This document shows, piece after piece, positions 52,521 through 62,539 of a DNA stretch of 64,000 nucleotides. Under the pieces are notes generated by a model that searched no databases, was not told where the DNA came from, and worked only from the letters and a program-made list of their open reading frames with translations. The first letter of the stretch is position 1. Each line of letters starts with the position of its first letter. Both the position numbers and the translations under genes were made by a program. Source of the DNA: Treponema sp. (GTDB lineage Bacteria; Spirochaetota; Spirochaetia; Treponematales; Breznakiellaceae); the NCBI GenBank assembly GCA_031266875.1, contig JAISAE010000080.1:21417-85416 (forward strand), written 5' to 3'.

Positions 52521-54266
52521 TTAACCAAGATCGCCGGTCAAGCGTGCGTAGAGGCCATTACGCCGCATAAGTTCCGTGTGGGTTCCCTGCTCTCCAATGC
52601 CCTGTTCCGTGAGTACGATGATGCGTCCGGCGTTTCTGACTGTTGAAAGCCGGTGAGCAATGATGAGTGTGGCGCGGTTTTTGGCCAAGCCGGTGAGCGC
52701 CTCATGTACGATGCGCTCGCTTTCGTTATCCAGCGCGCTGGTTGCCTCGTCAAAAATCAGGATAGGCGGGTTTTTGAGGAACACGCGGGCAATGCTGAGG
52801 CGCTGACGCTGGCCCCCAGAAAGTTTCACGCCGCGCTGACCAATGTTGCTGTTATAGCCGTTGGGTAACGACATGATAAAATCATGGGCATTGGCCTTTT
52901 TCGCCGCCGTAATGACGTCCGCGTCATCCGCCGCAGGGTTCCCATAACGAATGTTGTCGAATACAGTTCCGGCAAAGAGATAAACGTCCTGCTGCACTAC
53001 GCCGATATGCCGCCGCAGGGTTTGCAGGTCAAAGCCGCGAATGTCAACGCCGTCCACCAGAATCGCTCCGGCGTTCACCTCGTAAAAACGGGGGATTAAC
53101 GCGCAGAGGCTTGTTTTACCCACGCCGGAATGACCAACGATTGCCACTGATTCACCGGCTTTTATATCCAGCGAAATATGCTCAAGCACGTTTTCTCGTC
53201 CCTCGTCGTATTTGAAACTGACATTGACAAACTCAATATGTCCCTGAATCACCGGTTCACTGTGTGTCATGTTTGTCAAACAGCCCGCCCCGTAACCTGT
53301 TTCAGGCGCTGTCTCCATGATTTCCATGAAGCGGTTGAAGCCCGCAAAGCCGTCCTGATATTGCTGAACAACAAAGGCAATCCGGGAAATGGGAGCGGTA
53401 AGATAACCCACATAAAGCAGGAAGGTGATGAGGTCAGCGACATTCAGCGACGCGCCGCTGATCCAGAGACTGCCCGCGGCAACCACTGCCACGGTAATAA
53501 GCTGGGCAAAAAAATACTCCATGCCGGTGAAGTAAAACGCCTCACGTTTGTAAATGAACGCCCGCCCCTGGAAGAATTGCTCATTGACCCCCGCGAATTT
53601 TTGCCACTCTTGTTCTTCGTTGGCGAATGATTTTACCACCCGGATTCCTCCGATGCTGTCTTCCAGTTGCGCGTTAAGTTCTGCGAGGCGCTCGCGGTTA
53701 TTCCGGTATGCGGCACGCATCTTGCCCTGAAAGAGCAGGGAATAAGCTGCCATCACGGGTAAAAAGGCGCATACCACCAGCGCAAGCCAAAGGTTGATGT
53801 TCATCAGGATGATCATCGCGCCAATGAAACGCAAGCCGTAAATCATCAGGTCTTCCGGGCCGTGATGATAGAGTTCCGCGAGATTCAGCAGATCATTGGT
53901 GATTCGGGACATGAGCGCGCCAGTTTTGTTTTTGTCGAAAAAACTAAAGGGCAGTTTCTGGCAGTGCGCGAAAAGCTCATTCCGCATATCCCGCTCCATC
54001 CTCGCGCCCATCTTGTGTCCCATATAATCATAGAACAGGGCGCAGGCGGTCTGGACACTTATCAATACCAGCATCGTCAGAGCGCCTCTCGAAAAATCGC
54101 GTGTAACGCCACCAAGCGCGTCCTGGGTAATATACCGGACACAGAGCGGCAGCATGAGTGAAACTATCGACACCCCAAGGGCGCAGATAATATCCGCAAC
54201 AAACAGTAGGGTATACGGTTTGTAAAATGAAAAGAACTTTCCAATTCGGTCTCTTGATTGAGACAT
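52521..54266 (-). CDS. Half-size ABC exporter (MsbA/MdlB-like)
   Basis: A 581-aa fusion of a six-helix membrane domain and an ATPase. Walker A is IVGHSGVGKTSL, the signature LSGGQRQRLSIARV, Walker B ILIFDEATSALD with the normal catalytic Glu, and H-loop LIIAHRLSTVRN. It could work as a homodimer, or be the catalytic partner of the degenerate-site subunit at 9338. GGAGGAAATG precedes the start. Lipid, peptide or drug export; substrate unknown. Confidence 0.9.
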   Translation of the reverse strand: MSQSRDRIGKFFSFYKPYTLLFVADIICALGVSIVSLMLPLCVRYITQDALGGVTRDFSRGALTMLVLISVQTACALFYDYMGHKMGARMERDMRNELFAHCQKLPFSFFDKNKTGALMSRITNDLLNLAELYHHGPEDLMIYGLRFIGAMIILMNINLWLALVVCAFLPVMAAYSLLFQGKMRAAYRNNRERLAELNAQLEDSIGGIRVVKSFANEEQEWQKFAGVNEQFFQGRAFIYKREAFYFTGMEYFFAQLITVAVVAAGSLWISGASLNVADLITFLLYVGYLTAPISRIAFVVQQYQDGFAGFNRFMEIMETAPETGYGAGCLTNMTHSEPVIQGHIEFVNVSFKYDEGRENVLEHISLDIKAGESVAIVGHSGVGKTSLCALIPRFYEVNAGAILVDGVDIRGFDLQTLRRHIGVVQQDVYLFAGTVFDNIRYGNPAADDADVITAAKKANAHDFIMSLPNGYNSNIGQRGVKLSGGQRQRLSIARVFLKNPPILIFDEATSALDNESERIVHEALTGLAKNRATLIIAHRLSTVRNAGRIIVLTEQGIGEQGTHTELMRRNGLYARLTGDLG

Positions 54267-54507
54267 ACATTTCCTCCGCTAGTGTTTGGACAAGCGCACA
54301 CCGGAGGCAAGGTTTTTATATTGTTGAAAGGCTGCCAGCCGGATTAGCGCGTTGTCCTCATGAGATTGAGAACCTTGTTTTGTGTGTTGTTTGTTTTCAT
54401 TGAACGCTCCTTATGTGTATGTATATCACTCGGCAATGGTACTGATTCGTGTATACCCTGACTAGGCGGAAGCCCGCGCCTTGATTCGGACGCGCTCACG
54501 GGAACGC

Positions 54508-54882
54508 CGCCTAGCCTCGACCGGCACGCTCAAGCGCGTCTCGGCCTGCTGGTTGCGGAGGTTGAGGCTGACCGCCTGCTGCTTCAGGAGCCTTGCTGAC
54601 AAGGCGCACTAGGCCCGCCAATGAGGTGCGCCCAGTCAAGCACCAGCGTTCTCGCGCCTAGCCTCGACTGACGCGCTCAAGCGCGTCTCGCGCCTGCTGG
54701 TTGCGGGGGTTAAGAAAGGAGCGCCGCCTGCTTCAGGAGCCTTGCTGACAAGGCGCGATAGGCTCGCCAATGAGGTGCCGGTCAAGCACCGGCGTTCATG
54801 CGCCTAGCCCCGGCTGACGCGCTCAAGCGCGTCTCGCGCCTGCTGGTTGCGGGGGTTGAGGTTGACCGCCTGCTCGTAAGCC
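54508..54882. repeat. Tandem copies of the 3' end of the TPR gene
   Basis: Units begin at 54508 (147 bp), 54655 (146 bp) and 54801 (partial, the gene itself). Each starts at a CTA corresponding to the TPR stop codon and carries CTCAAGCGCGTCTCGCGCCT and CTGGTTGCGGGGGTT-type sequence. Units 1 and 2 also carry a small hairpin GCCTTGCTGACAAGGC. The rest of the gene-less stretch 54267-54507 shows no gene. Confidence 0.85.
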
Positions 54883-55478
54883 TTAATCGCCTGAACACGC
54901 TCGCCTGCTGCTTCACGGCTCAGACCCAGATGATACCACCATGACGAATTATGCGGGTTAAGCTTGACTGCGGTAGTATAGGCGATGTCAGCGTGGAGAA
55001 AGCGCCGGTTCAGGTGATATATCTCACCAACAAAGAAATAGGCGGTCGCGGTGGCGCTGCCCTGGGGAACCGCATTAACGTAGCGCTGCATGAAACTCAG
55101 GGCGCGTTCATAGTCTTTGAGGTAGAAATACGCCTCGCCCATAGTTTCAATAAGCCGGTAGTCAGTATTCGTGCGAAGTCCGTGTTCGCCCCACTGAATC
55201 ACCTCGGAGTAACGTTCCTGCCGCGCCAGTGTCCAGGCGAGAATCACGTAAGACTCGGATCCGGCAGTGTTACTGGAAATCTCGTCCATACAGCGCCGTA
55301 CCGCCTCGTTATAGTATGGTATGGCTTCATTCATCCGGTTCCTCTCCTCCAGTTCCAGACCGATCTGGTAGTTCTGTAAGGCGCTATACGGCTGAAGCCC
55401 CGAAACACTGCCTGTTATCTGCGCGAATACGCTTTGGTTTACGAGATACAGAACAAAAAACAGAGTACATAGCTTCAT
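54804..55478 (-). CDS. Exported TPR protein
   Basis: The track starts at 55556. ATG 55478 is preferred since GAGGG lies 4 bases before it and a signal peptide follows (MKLCTLFFVLYLVNQSVFAQ), giving 224 aa. Four or five tetratricopeptide repeats follow, e.g. YQIGLELEERNRMNEAIPYYNEA, GEAYFYLKDYERALSFMQRYV and WYHLGLSREAAGERVQAIKAYEQAV. Probably a periplasmic scaffold for protein-protein contacts. Its 3' end is repeated downstream. Confidence 0.85.
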   Translation of the reverse strand: MKLCTLFFVLYLVNQSVFAQITGSVSGLQPYSALQNYQIGLELEERNRMNEAIPYYNEAVRRCMDEISSNTAGSESYVILAWTLARQERYSEVIQWGEHGLRTNTDYRLIETMGEAYFYLKDYERALSFMQRYVNAVPQGSATATAYFFVGEIYHLNRRFLHADIAYTTAVKLNPHNSSWWYHLGLSREAAGERVQAIKAYEQAVNLNPRNQQARDALERVSRG

Positions 55479-55662
55479 ATTTCCCTCACTTCTTAACTTA
55501 TCGGGTAACAGCAGGGGCTTACCGCACGGGATCGGTTCATGTCTACCTAAAACCACGGGCGCACAGCTTCGGCAAGCTCAGTGAGTGCGCTTTTCTTACA
55601 ATGGGATTCTCTATTGGAACTTGTGGTAACCGGAATGTTCCCCAAGACGTTGGGGTTTTGAA

Positions 55663-55687
55663 AAGGCCTCCGCGAAGCGGAGACCTT
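55663..55687 (-). terminator. Intrinsic terminator after the HU-related gene
   Basis: An 11-bp stem with one mismatch (AAGGTCTCCGC TTC GCGGAGGCCTT on the minus strand), ending in TTTTC. A second hairpin (CCCCAAGACGTTGGGG) lies 10 bases further on. Confidence 0.7.
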
Positions 55688-55756
55688 GTATGCAAAAATG
55701 GCGAGAAGGTTCCCCAGCGCGGATGGAGCGCGGAATAACCAGCCAAGGCAAAACTA

Positions 55757-56161
55757 TTAGGTCGTTGGCTTCCCGGCTGTTTCTACAGGCACTTCAAAAG
55801 TTATATCTTGAAGATTACGTTTAAGGTTGGCGGACGACAAAAATAACAGCTTTACACCCTTTACGTGCTGGGTATTCAGTTCTTCCGGCGTTGCCGTCCC
55901 CTCACTGGAAACCGAAATGCGGAACGAACCAAACCCTTCAAGGTTCACCGACTGCCCCTGCTTGAGGAAAGCCGGCAGCACTTCAACTAAGTTGGAGAGA
56001 ACGGTCCGCACGTCCCCCAGAGAAAGCGCCGACCGCTTCTCGATTTCCTTTGCGATATCCTTAATCCCTACGGTTCCTGATTGTTCCTGCGTCAAATACC
56101 ATTTTGACTGCGTTAAATCCTGAGGATTCTTCCTCTGAAGTTTTCTGAGCCAAAGCGCCAT
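55757..56161 (-). CDS. HU-related DNA-binding protein (HU-HIG/TIGR01201 type)
   Basis: The track starts at 56221. ATG 56161 has AGGAGG 5 bases before it and opens with the family start MALWLRKLQRKNPQD, giving 134 aa. The HU-like core is IKDIAKEIEKRSALSLGDVRTVLSNL followed by VNLEGFGSFRISVSSEG. It is a nucleoid-type protein related to HU but with an extended N terminus, as in Bacteroidetes. Monocistronic, ending in its own terminator. Confidence 0.85.
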   Translation of the reverse strand: MALWLRKLQRKNPQDLTQSKWYLTQEQSGTVGIKDIAKEIEKRSALSLGDVRTVLSNLVEVLPAFLKQGQSVNLEGFGSFRISVSSEGTATPEELNTQHVKGVKLLFLSSANLKRNLQDITFEVPVETAGKPTT

Positions 56162-56239
56162 ACGCGCCTCCTGTGCGTTAAAATATGCCTTCACTCTGCC
56201 ATATTGCGCTGAGAAAATCAAGTAATTTTTATAAGATGC

Positions 56240-56261
56240 GCGTCTCGTAAGAAAGAGACGC
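56240..56261 (-). terminator. Hairpin after the his operon
   Basis: A 7-bp stem (GCGTCTC/GAGACGC) with an 8-base loop, about 100 bases past the stop of the His fusion gene on the minus strand; the tail is only moderately T-rich. Confidence 0.45.
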
Positions 56262-56357
56262 GGACTTTTGGGGGCTTAGGTCAATAGCCCGTGTTTACTG
56301 CGAAAGGCTATCCGCTAAAACTGTTGGATGGCGTGGGGACTTGTCAAGTTAAGCAAC

Positions 56358-57626
56358 CTATTTATGCCGCCGGTCAAGTTCGGCAAGCACTTCAGCGACA
56401 CTTACCTTTTCCCTGCTCATAAGCGCGGTAGTAAAGTACACAAGGTCTGCTACTTCCCAGACGACTTCGGCGTGGCTGCTGGCGGTGCAGACCTCAAAGG
56501 CTTCTTCCATAAGTTTTTTGCGTACCTTGCCGCTGTCCAGCGTCGCGGTGTACGAATCGGGCTGGGCGTTACGGAAGCGGTCTTCAATGATGGATTGCAG
56601 AAACTGCCAGGTGAACTGTCGATCTATGCTGAAGCATGACCAGCCTCCGGTGTGGCAGACTGGCCCTGCGGGTTCCACCTCGGCGAGAAGCGCGTCGCGG
56701 TCGCAATCGGCGCGGAGGCGAAGCAGGCGCAGGGTGTTGCCGGAGCCTTCACCCTTCATCCAGAGCGCGTTGCGGGTGCGGCTGTGGAGACAGAGATTGC
56801 CCCGCTTGAAGGTTTCGGTTACGGCCTCGCGGTCAACAAAGCCGGTCATAAGTACCTGACCATCGGGAGCTTGGGCAATGACGGGTAAGATACCGCTGCC
56901 CTTGCGCCAATTGAGCGAGCGGACAAAGGCATCGGCAAGCGCGATTTTACCGGTGTACAGCGCCATGCCGAGCTGCACATCACAGCCAAGAGCTGTCAGA
57001 GACTCGATTTCATCAAGGCTGGAAACCCCGCCCGCGACAGTAATAACGCTGAATAGCTCGGCCCGAAGGCGTTTTACGATTCCGCTGTCAATGCCGCTCA
57101 TGGTTCCTTCCCGTTCAACGCACGTAAAGAGCAGTTCGGCGGCATACGGCTCCACGGCTTTGGCGCTGTTGATGAGCGGCAGACCGGTTCGCGTTTTCCA
57201 AGCGTCCACGACGATTTCGCTGTCGCGGGCGTCTACCGCGACAATGAGCCGCTCACGGCCTATCGCATTGGCAAAGGCTTCAAGCAGTTCCGTGTTTACC
57301 TTAAATTGATCTGCCTGCTTTGGATCGCGGAACGCCTGGGAACCGATGATAATTTTTTTTGCCCCAAGTTTGATGAGCTGCTTTGCCTGCTCGACGGTCC
57401 TGATGCCGCCGCCAACGCGACACTCAGCTTTCCGCAAGAGCGGTACCAGCAGGCTGAAGTTGGAACCCTTGCCCATAGCGGCGTCAAGGTCTATGAGCGC
57501 CACTTCTCCGTAACGGTTGAATTCAACGGCCAATTCTTCAGGGTTATCCCGCTGTAAGACCAGTTCCTGTCCCTGTTTTAACTGAACAACTTTTCCGTTC
57601 TGTATATCTATAGAAGCGATTACCAT
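56358..57626 (-). CDS. hisAIE: HisA-HisI-HisE triple fusion (histidine biosynthesis)
   Basis: ATG 57626 is preferred over the track's TTG because AAGGAG lies 10 bases upstream. The ATG overlaps the hisF stop (ATGGTAA). The protein is 422 aa. HisA, about 1-240: [57 protein letters not shown]. HisI, about 243-335: [38 protein letters not shown]. HisE, about 340-422: [13 protein letters not shown] and [16 protein letters not shown]. One chain would thus open, isomerise and trim the phosphoribosyl intermediates that feed HisF/HisH. HisI-HisE fusions are common; adding HisA is not. Confidence 0.9.
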   Translation of the reverse strand: MVIASIDIQNGKVVQLKQGQELVLQRDNPEELAVEFNRYGEVALIDLDAAMGKGSNFSLLVPLLRKAECRVGGGIRTVEQAKQLIKLGAKKIIIGSQAFRDPKQADQFKVNTELLEAFANAIGRERLIVAVDARDSEIVVDAWKTRTGLPLINSAKAVEPYAAELLFTCVEREGTMSGIDSGIVKRLRAELFSVITVAGGVSSLDEIESLTALGCDVQLGMALYTGKIALADAFVRSLNWRKGSGILPVIAQAPDGQVLMTGFVDREAVTETFKRGNLCLHSRTRNALWMKGEGSGNTLRLLRLRADCDRDALLAEVEPAGPVCHTGGWSCFSIDRQFTWQFLQSIIEDRFRNAQPDSYTATLDSGKVRKKLMEEAFEVCTASSHAEVVWEVADLVYFTTALMSREKVSVAEVLAELDRRHK

Positions 57627-58408
57627 CTGACACAAACTCCTTTTGCTTCAGCATATTTTTTGATTGCGGGAATAGTAGTTTTCCCAAAGTGCAGGAGCGA
57701 AGCCACCAGCGCGGCGTCAGCGTCTCCCCACGTATCGCGCACTCCAGCCGCGTTGGGCGGAAGCAGCACGCTGGCGATCTGGTCAAGGTTTCCCGCGCCG
57801 CCAGACGCGATAACCGGCACATGCACTGCGTCAAGTATGGCACGAGTGAGCGCGAGATCATAGCCCGCGCCGGTTCCGTCGGCGTCTATGGAATTGAGCA
57901 GTATCTCCCCGGCGCCCAGTTCCACAGCCTGTTTTGCCCACGCAACAGCGTCGATGCCGGTATCAGTTCTGCCGCCATAAGAAAAGGCGTGCCAGACATT
58001 TTCGTTGACACGCTTCGCGTCTATTGACAGCACTACACACTGACTCCCATAAGCCCGTGCCATCTCGCTGAGAAGCGATGGGTTCTTTAACGCTGACGTG
58101 CAGACTGATACCTTATCCGCGCCAGCATTCATGGCGTCGCGCATATCGTCCACGCTTCTGACGCCGCCGCCCACACAGAGCGGGATGAATACTTCACCGG
58201 CAACCTGCCGCACCACGTCAAGCAGAGTCGCCCTGCTCTTGTACGAAGCGCCGATGTCGAGGAACGTCAGCTCGTCTGCCCCCTCGTCGTTATAGCGCCG
58301 CGCCAGTTTCACTGGATCGCCTGCGTCCTGTATGCCCTTGAACTTGACACCCTTGACCACCCGTCCGTCATCAACGTCAAGGCAGGGGATGATTCGTTTT
58401 GCCTGCAT
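57620..58408 (-). CDS. hisF: Imidazole glycerol phosphate synthase cyclase subunit
   Basis: 262 aa. Catalytic Asp residues lie in [18 protein letters not shown] and [29 protein letters not shown] and [14 protein letters not shown] are the phosphate-binding loops. It joins PRFAR and ammonia from HisH. Its stop overlaps the start of the HisAIE gene. Confidence 0.95.
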   Translation of the reverse strand: MQAKRIIPCLDVDDGRVVKGVKFKGIQDAGDPVKLARRYNDEGADELTFLDIGASYKSRATLLDVVRQVAGEVFIPLCVGGGVRSVDDMRDAMNAGADKVSVCTSALKNPSLLSEMARAYGSQCVVLSIDAKRVNENVWHAFSYGGRTDTGIDAVAWAKQAVELGAGEILLNSIDADGTGAGYDLALTRAILDAVHVPVIASGGAGNLDQIASVLLPPNAAGVRDTWGDADAALVASLLHFGKTTIPAIKKYAEAKGVCVRW

Positions 58409-58417
58409 AAGTCTCCT

Positions 58418-59029
58418 TTACCTAATTAAAAAGTTTTCCAGCAGCTTTAAGCCAACGGCCCCTGACTTCTCAGGGTGAAACTGCGCTGCCGCCAGCGCCC
58501 CGCGCTCTATTGACGCACAGTAGCGCAGATAGTAGTCGGCAGTGGCGGCTGTTACCGCGTTGTCCAGCGGGTCAGCGTAGTACGAATGTATATAGTAGAA
58601 AAACGAACCAACAGGTAAGTCTTTGAATAGCGAGGAGCTAGCCCGTGCTTCGGTACTGTTCCAGCCAATCTGTGGAACCTTGCGCCCAGGAAAACGCCGC
58701 ACTGTGCCAGGTATCACGCCAAGTCCACGAATCGGCTTACCATCTATAGGCGGCGCTTCCTCAGAGCTGTCGAACAAAAGCTGTAAGCCAATGCAGATGC
58801 CGAGAAAAGGTTTATCGGCGGCGATCCATTCCTGTATGGCCTGTGCGTAACCTGAGCGTTCCAAAGACGCCATCGCAGTGGCGAAGTGGCCGTCGCCGGG
58901 GAAGATGATTTTTTCATAAGCGGAGAACCGTTCCGGCCCTTCGATAAAACGTGCCGGAGCGCCCAGCCGTGCGAGCGCATTCATCACTGAGCCGAGATTA
59001 CCGGCCCCGTAGTCAATAACACCAATCAT
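58418..59029 (-). CDS. hisH: Imidazole glycerol phosphate synthase glutaminase subunit
   Basis: The track starts at 59065. ATG 59029 begins the family start (MIGVIDYGAGNLGSVMNAL), giving 203 aa. The class I glutaminase triad is visible: Cys in FLGICIGLQLLFDSSEE, and His/Glu in AAQFHPEKSGAVGLKLLENF. It supplies ammonia to HisF, encoded 9 bases downstream. Confidence 0.93.
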   Translation of the reverse strand: MIGVIDYGAGNLGSVMNALARLGAPARFIEGPERFSAYEKIIFPGDGHFATAMASLERSGYAQAIQEWIAADKPFLGICIGLQLLFDSSEEAPPIDGKPIRGLGVIPGTVRRFPGRKVPQIGWNSTEARASSSLFKDLPVGSFFYYIHSYYADPLDNAVTAATADYYLRYCASIERGALAAAQFHPEKSGAVGLKLLENFLIR

Positions 59030-59065
59030 AGTACCTACGGCGTGTGGAACCGTCTCCTTATACAT

Positions 59066-60880
59066 CTATGCGTGCAGCGCCATTCTTTCGCGCATTACGC
59101 AGCCAGCAAGCGCGGCGACGAGATCGCTCACCGCAATCACTCGCGCCTCTTTCTCCCCACGGCGCTTTACTTCAACCGAAGCCTGCGGGAGGGCGAGATT
59201 TTTGTCGCCAATCACCACGCGCAGGGGAATACCGATGAGGTCGGCGTCCTTGAACTTGACGCCGGGGCGCTCGTTACGGTCGTCAAGCAGTACCTCAATG
59301 CCGGCTGTCTCAAGTTCCTGTTCCAGCCGGTCGGTTGTTTCTTTAACCGCGCCCTCGTACTTAATTGGGACAAGAATGACCTGATAGGGCGCGATGGTCA
59401 TAGGCCATATAATGCCGTCGTCGTCGTGGTGTTCCTCAATAACCGAGGCGAGGGTACGGTCAAGACCAATGCCGTAACTACCCATCGTGGGCGTGTGCGA
59501 CACGCCGTTTTCGTCCAAATAGCTTACGCGCATTGACCGCGTGTATTTGTACCCCAGCTTAAAGATATGCCCCAGCTCATTACCTTTTTTTTCGTAAAGA
59601 TCGCCGCCGCAGACCGGGCAGCGGTCGCCGGCTTTGACAGTGCGCACGTCTGACACCAGCCACGGTGTGAAATCACGCCCGCAGGCGACATGGGCATAGT
59701 GCAGGTCTTTGGCAAGCGCACCACAAACCGCGTTGTTCATGTTGACAACAGTCTCGTCGGCAATGAGCGGAACCATAATCAGCCCGACAGGACCGGCAAA
59801 ACCCACTGGAGCGCTGGTAATGCGCTCAACATCAGTGTCAGACGCCAGCGTCAGTTCTGAGGCTTTAAGCAGGGCGGCGAGTTTTTGCTCATTCACATCA
59901 AGGTCGCCGCGTATGGCGACGGCGAAGAAGGCTTCGGGATACACCGCCGGCGCTTCAGGCGCGGGGCGCTGTTTTGCCAGTTTTGAGCTACCGGGCGCAC
60001 TGCTCAGGTCAAGCTCAACGTTAATGGCACGATAGATCAGCGTTTTTATAAACGCCTTTGCGCCGGTCTTCAAAAACGCGCACAGCTCGCTGATGGTCTT
60101 CACCTCCGGCGTAGCTATTTTTTCGATAGGCACAAGCGTTGCTACTGCTGGGGCGTTATCAGGCTTGCACGCCGCCTTCTCCACATTAGCCGCGTAGTTA
60201 CAGTCCCGGCACAGCAGGAGTGTGTTATCGCCGACCTCGCTCTCCACCATAAACTCCTCAGAGCCACTGCCGCCCATAGCGCCGGAATCGGCCTTCACCG
60301 CGATCACCGAAAGCCCACAGCGCTTGAACACTTTGCGGTACGCCCGCCCCATGTCCTGATACGACCGGTCGAGGCTGGCGTCGTCAATGTTGTAGGAATA
60401 GGCGTCCTTCATCACAAACTCCCGCCCCCGCATAACCCCATAACGCGGACGCACCTCGTCGCGGTACTTGGTGTTAATCTGATAAAGCACAAGCGGCAAC
60501 TGCCGGTAGCTGGAAAGCTCGTCACGCACGATGCTGGTGAACGCCTCCTCCGCTGTTGGCGACACAACAAAGTCAGTGCCAAGCCGGTTTTTTACGCGCA
60601 GCATAGCGTCGCCAAAGGTCTGCCAGCGCCCGGATTCCTTCCATAGCTCGCCAGGAAGTACCACGCTTGGCTTGATCTCCAGCGCCCCAATAGCGTCCAT
60701 TTCCTGACGGATGATGGCCTCGACTTTCCTGAACGACCGCAATCCCAAAGGCAGATAGGCGAATAACCCGTTTGACAGTTTTCGTATCATGCCTGCGCGG
60801 AACATGAGCCGGTGGCTGACGACAACCGCGTCCGCTGGAACTTCCCGCAAAGTTGGTATAAAAGTTTGACTGAATCGCAT
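59066..60880 (-). CDS. proS: Prolyl-tRNA synthetase, bacterial type with editing domain
   Basis: 604 aa, the size of the bacterial form with the INS editing insert. Motif 2 is YRDEVRPRYGVMRGREFVMKD, with VSPTAEEAF before it. Motif 3 is GSYGIGLDRTLASVIEE. The insertion domain lies around residues 220-410. The C-terminal anticodon domain has VLLDDRNERPGVKFKDADLIG. It lies just upstream of the his genes, within 36 bases, and may be co-transcribed. Confidence 0.95.
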   Translation of the reverse strand: MRFSQTFIPTLREVPADAVVVSHRLMFRAGMIRKLSNGLFAYLPLGLRSFRKVEAIIRQEMDAIGALEIKPSVVLPGELWKESGRWQTFGDAMLRVKNRLGTDFVVSPTAEEAFTSIVRDELSSYRQLPLVLYQINTKYRDEVRPRYGVMRGREFVMKDAYSYNIDDASLDRSYQDMGRAYRKVFKRCGLSVIAVKADSGAMGGSGSEEFMVESEVGDNTLLLCRDCNYAANVEKAACKPDNAPAVATLVPIEKIATPEVKTISELCAFLKTGAKAFIKTLIYRAINVELDLSSAPGSSKLAKQRPAPEAPAVYPEAFFAVAIRGDLDVNEQKLAALLKASELTLASDTDVERITSAPVGFAGPVGLIMVPLIADETVVNMNNAVCGALAKDLHYAHVACGRDFTPWLVSDVRTVKAGDRCPVCGGDLYEKKGNELGHIFKLGYKYTRSMRVSYLDENGVSHTPTMGSYGIGLDRTLASVIEEHHDDDGIIWPMTIAPYQVILVPIKYEGAVKETTDRLEQELETAGIEVLLDDRNERPGVKFKDADLIGIPLRVVIGDKNLALPQASVEVKRRGEKEARVIAVSDLVAALAGCVMRERMALHA

Positions 60881-61093
60881 AGTATGTCCTCATAGAGCAT
60901 AGAATTGCGCTCAACACCGGCGGAACTTTCCACCATCAGCCCTGAGCGACGCTTCCAGCATACCCGGCGTGTGGCTTGGGTTCAAGACCGTGCGGGCGAC
61001 CAACGGAGGTGCCAGAGACCGTGCGAAGGCGCCAGAGACCGCATGGCAGCGGCGTGCCTTCACAAACAAGTGATAGTGATGTAGATTTGGCGC
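60881..61093. other. Divergent spacer between proS and the aminopeptidase
   Basis: No gene. Contains two copies of GCCAGAGACCGTGCG/GCCAGAGACCGCATG-type sequence (about 61010-61045). No clear promoter or ribosome-binding site ahead of the aminopeptidase start. Confidence 0.4.
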
Positions 61094-62539
61094 ATGATTG
61101 AGACAAAAACCGAGGGACAGTTACTTTCCGAAAAGCTATCCTTTGAGATTAAGAACTGCTGGGAAACAGCAAAACCGGAAGAGTTCCCAAAGATAAACCT
61201 CTTCGCGGAACAGTATAAGGCGTTCCTGAACAAGGGGAAAACCGAGCGTGAGTGCGTGAGGCAGTGCGTGGAGCAGCTTGAGTGCGCGGGCTTTATCAGT
61301 CTTGATAAGGCGCTCGCTCAAGGCGGGCAGCTTGCCCCGGGCGCGAGAATTTATCAGAATGTCAGGGAAAAATCCCTGCTCTGCGCGGTTCTTGGCGAGA
61401 AATCTCTGCGCGAAGGCGTCAATATTGTAGGGGCGCATGTTGACGCCCCGCGTATGGACCTGAAAACCAATCCGCTCTATGAGGATTCCGGCTTTGCCCT
61501 GTTCGATACCCACTACTATGGCGGAATCAAGTATTACCAGTGGACAACTATTCCGCTTGCCCTGCACGGGGTGGTGTTTACCCGAAACGGGGAAAGGCGA
61601 GACATCTGTATCGGCGAGCATGAGAACGATCCGGTCTTTACGATTACCGATCTTCTGCCGCATCTGGCGCGGGAACAACTAAAGAAGGAAGCATCGCACT
61701 TTATTGACGGCGAAGACCTTGACGTTTTGGCCGGTTCCAAGCCCTATCAGGACAATAAGGTCGAGAATAAGGTGAAGCTTGAGGTTTTGCGGCTCCTGTA
61801 TGAAAAGTACGGCATGGTCGAGGAAGACTTCGCGGGCGCGGAACTTGAGCTTGTGCCAGCTGGCAAAGTGCGGGATGTTGGTCTTGACCGGAGCATGATT
61901 GGCGGCTATGGGCATGACGACCGATGCTGCGCCTACACCGCGTTTAGTGCGTTGCTTGAGCTTGCCACAGCCGATGCGCGGCCCGCAAAGACGATACTCT
62001 GCTTTTTAAGCGATAAAGAAGAGATCGGTTCCAGAGGAAATACCAGCGCGGACGCCCGCTTTTTCGAGAACTTCATCGCCTGCCTTTGCGCGAAAACAAT
62101 CGACTCTTACACCGAGATGGACCTGCGCCTTGCGCTGAGTACATCCTCCATGCTTTCGGCTGACGTGAACGCGGCCTTTGACCCCAACTACGCGGATGTG
62201 TACGACAAAAAAACCACATCCTGGTGCGGCAAGGGCATTGGTCTCTCCAAGTACACCGGCTCAGGCGGCAAGTACGGCGGCAGTGAGGCTAACGCCGAGT
62301 TCTGCCAGAAGGTGCAGGCGCTGTTTAACCAAAACAAGATTCGCTGGCAGTACGGGGATTTGGGCAAAGTAAACAAGGGCGGCGGCGGAACCATCGCCCT
62401 GTACGCGGCGCGTCTGGGGATTGATGTTCTGGACTGCGGTCTTGCGGTCTTGTCCATGCATTCCCCCTTTGAGGTGATAAGCAAGATCGACCTGTACACA
62501 GCGTATCAGGCGTATATCGCGTTCCTGCGGGATATGTAA
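61094..62539 (+). CDS. M18 family aminopeptidase
   Basis: 481 aa. Zinc and catalytic residues are visible: VGAHVDAPRMDLK (His and Asp), FLSDKEEIGSRGNT (Glu pair), GGYGHDDRCCAYTAF (metal Asp), LSTSSMLSADVNAAFDPNYAD and the C-terminal LSMHSPFEVISK (His). Shorter second subdomains than yeast Ape1, as in bacterial M18 enzymes. It removes acidic or neutral residues from peptide N termini in the cytoplasm. Confidence 0.92.
   Translation: MIETKTEGQLLSEKLSFEIKNCWETAKPEEFPKINLFAEQYKAFLNKGKTERECVRQCVEQLECAGFISLDKALAQGGQLAPGARIYQNVREKSLLCAVLGEKSLREGVNIVGAHVDAPRMDLKTNPLYEDSGFALFDTHYYGGIKYYQWTTIPLALHGVVFTRNGERRDICIGEHENDPVFTITDLLPHLAREQLKKEASHFIDGEDLDVLAGSKPYQDNKVENKVKLEVLRLLYEKYGMVEEDFAGAELELVPAGKVRDVGLDRSMIGGYGHDDRCCAYTAFSALLELATADARPAKTILCFLSDKEEIGSRGNTSADARFFENFIACLCAKTIDSYTEMDLRLALSTSSMLSADVNAAFDPNYADVYDKKTTSWCGKGIGLSKYTGSGGKYGGSEANAEFCQKVQALFNQNKIRWQYGDLGKVNKGGGGTIALYAARLGIDVLDCGLAVLSMHSPFEVISKIDLYTAYQAYIAFLRDM

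Noticed and set aside
61136-61678. 180-aa minus-strand ORF opposite the aminopeptidase
   Set aside because: Shadow of a strongly supported M18 gene.
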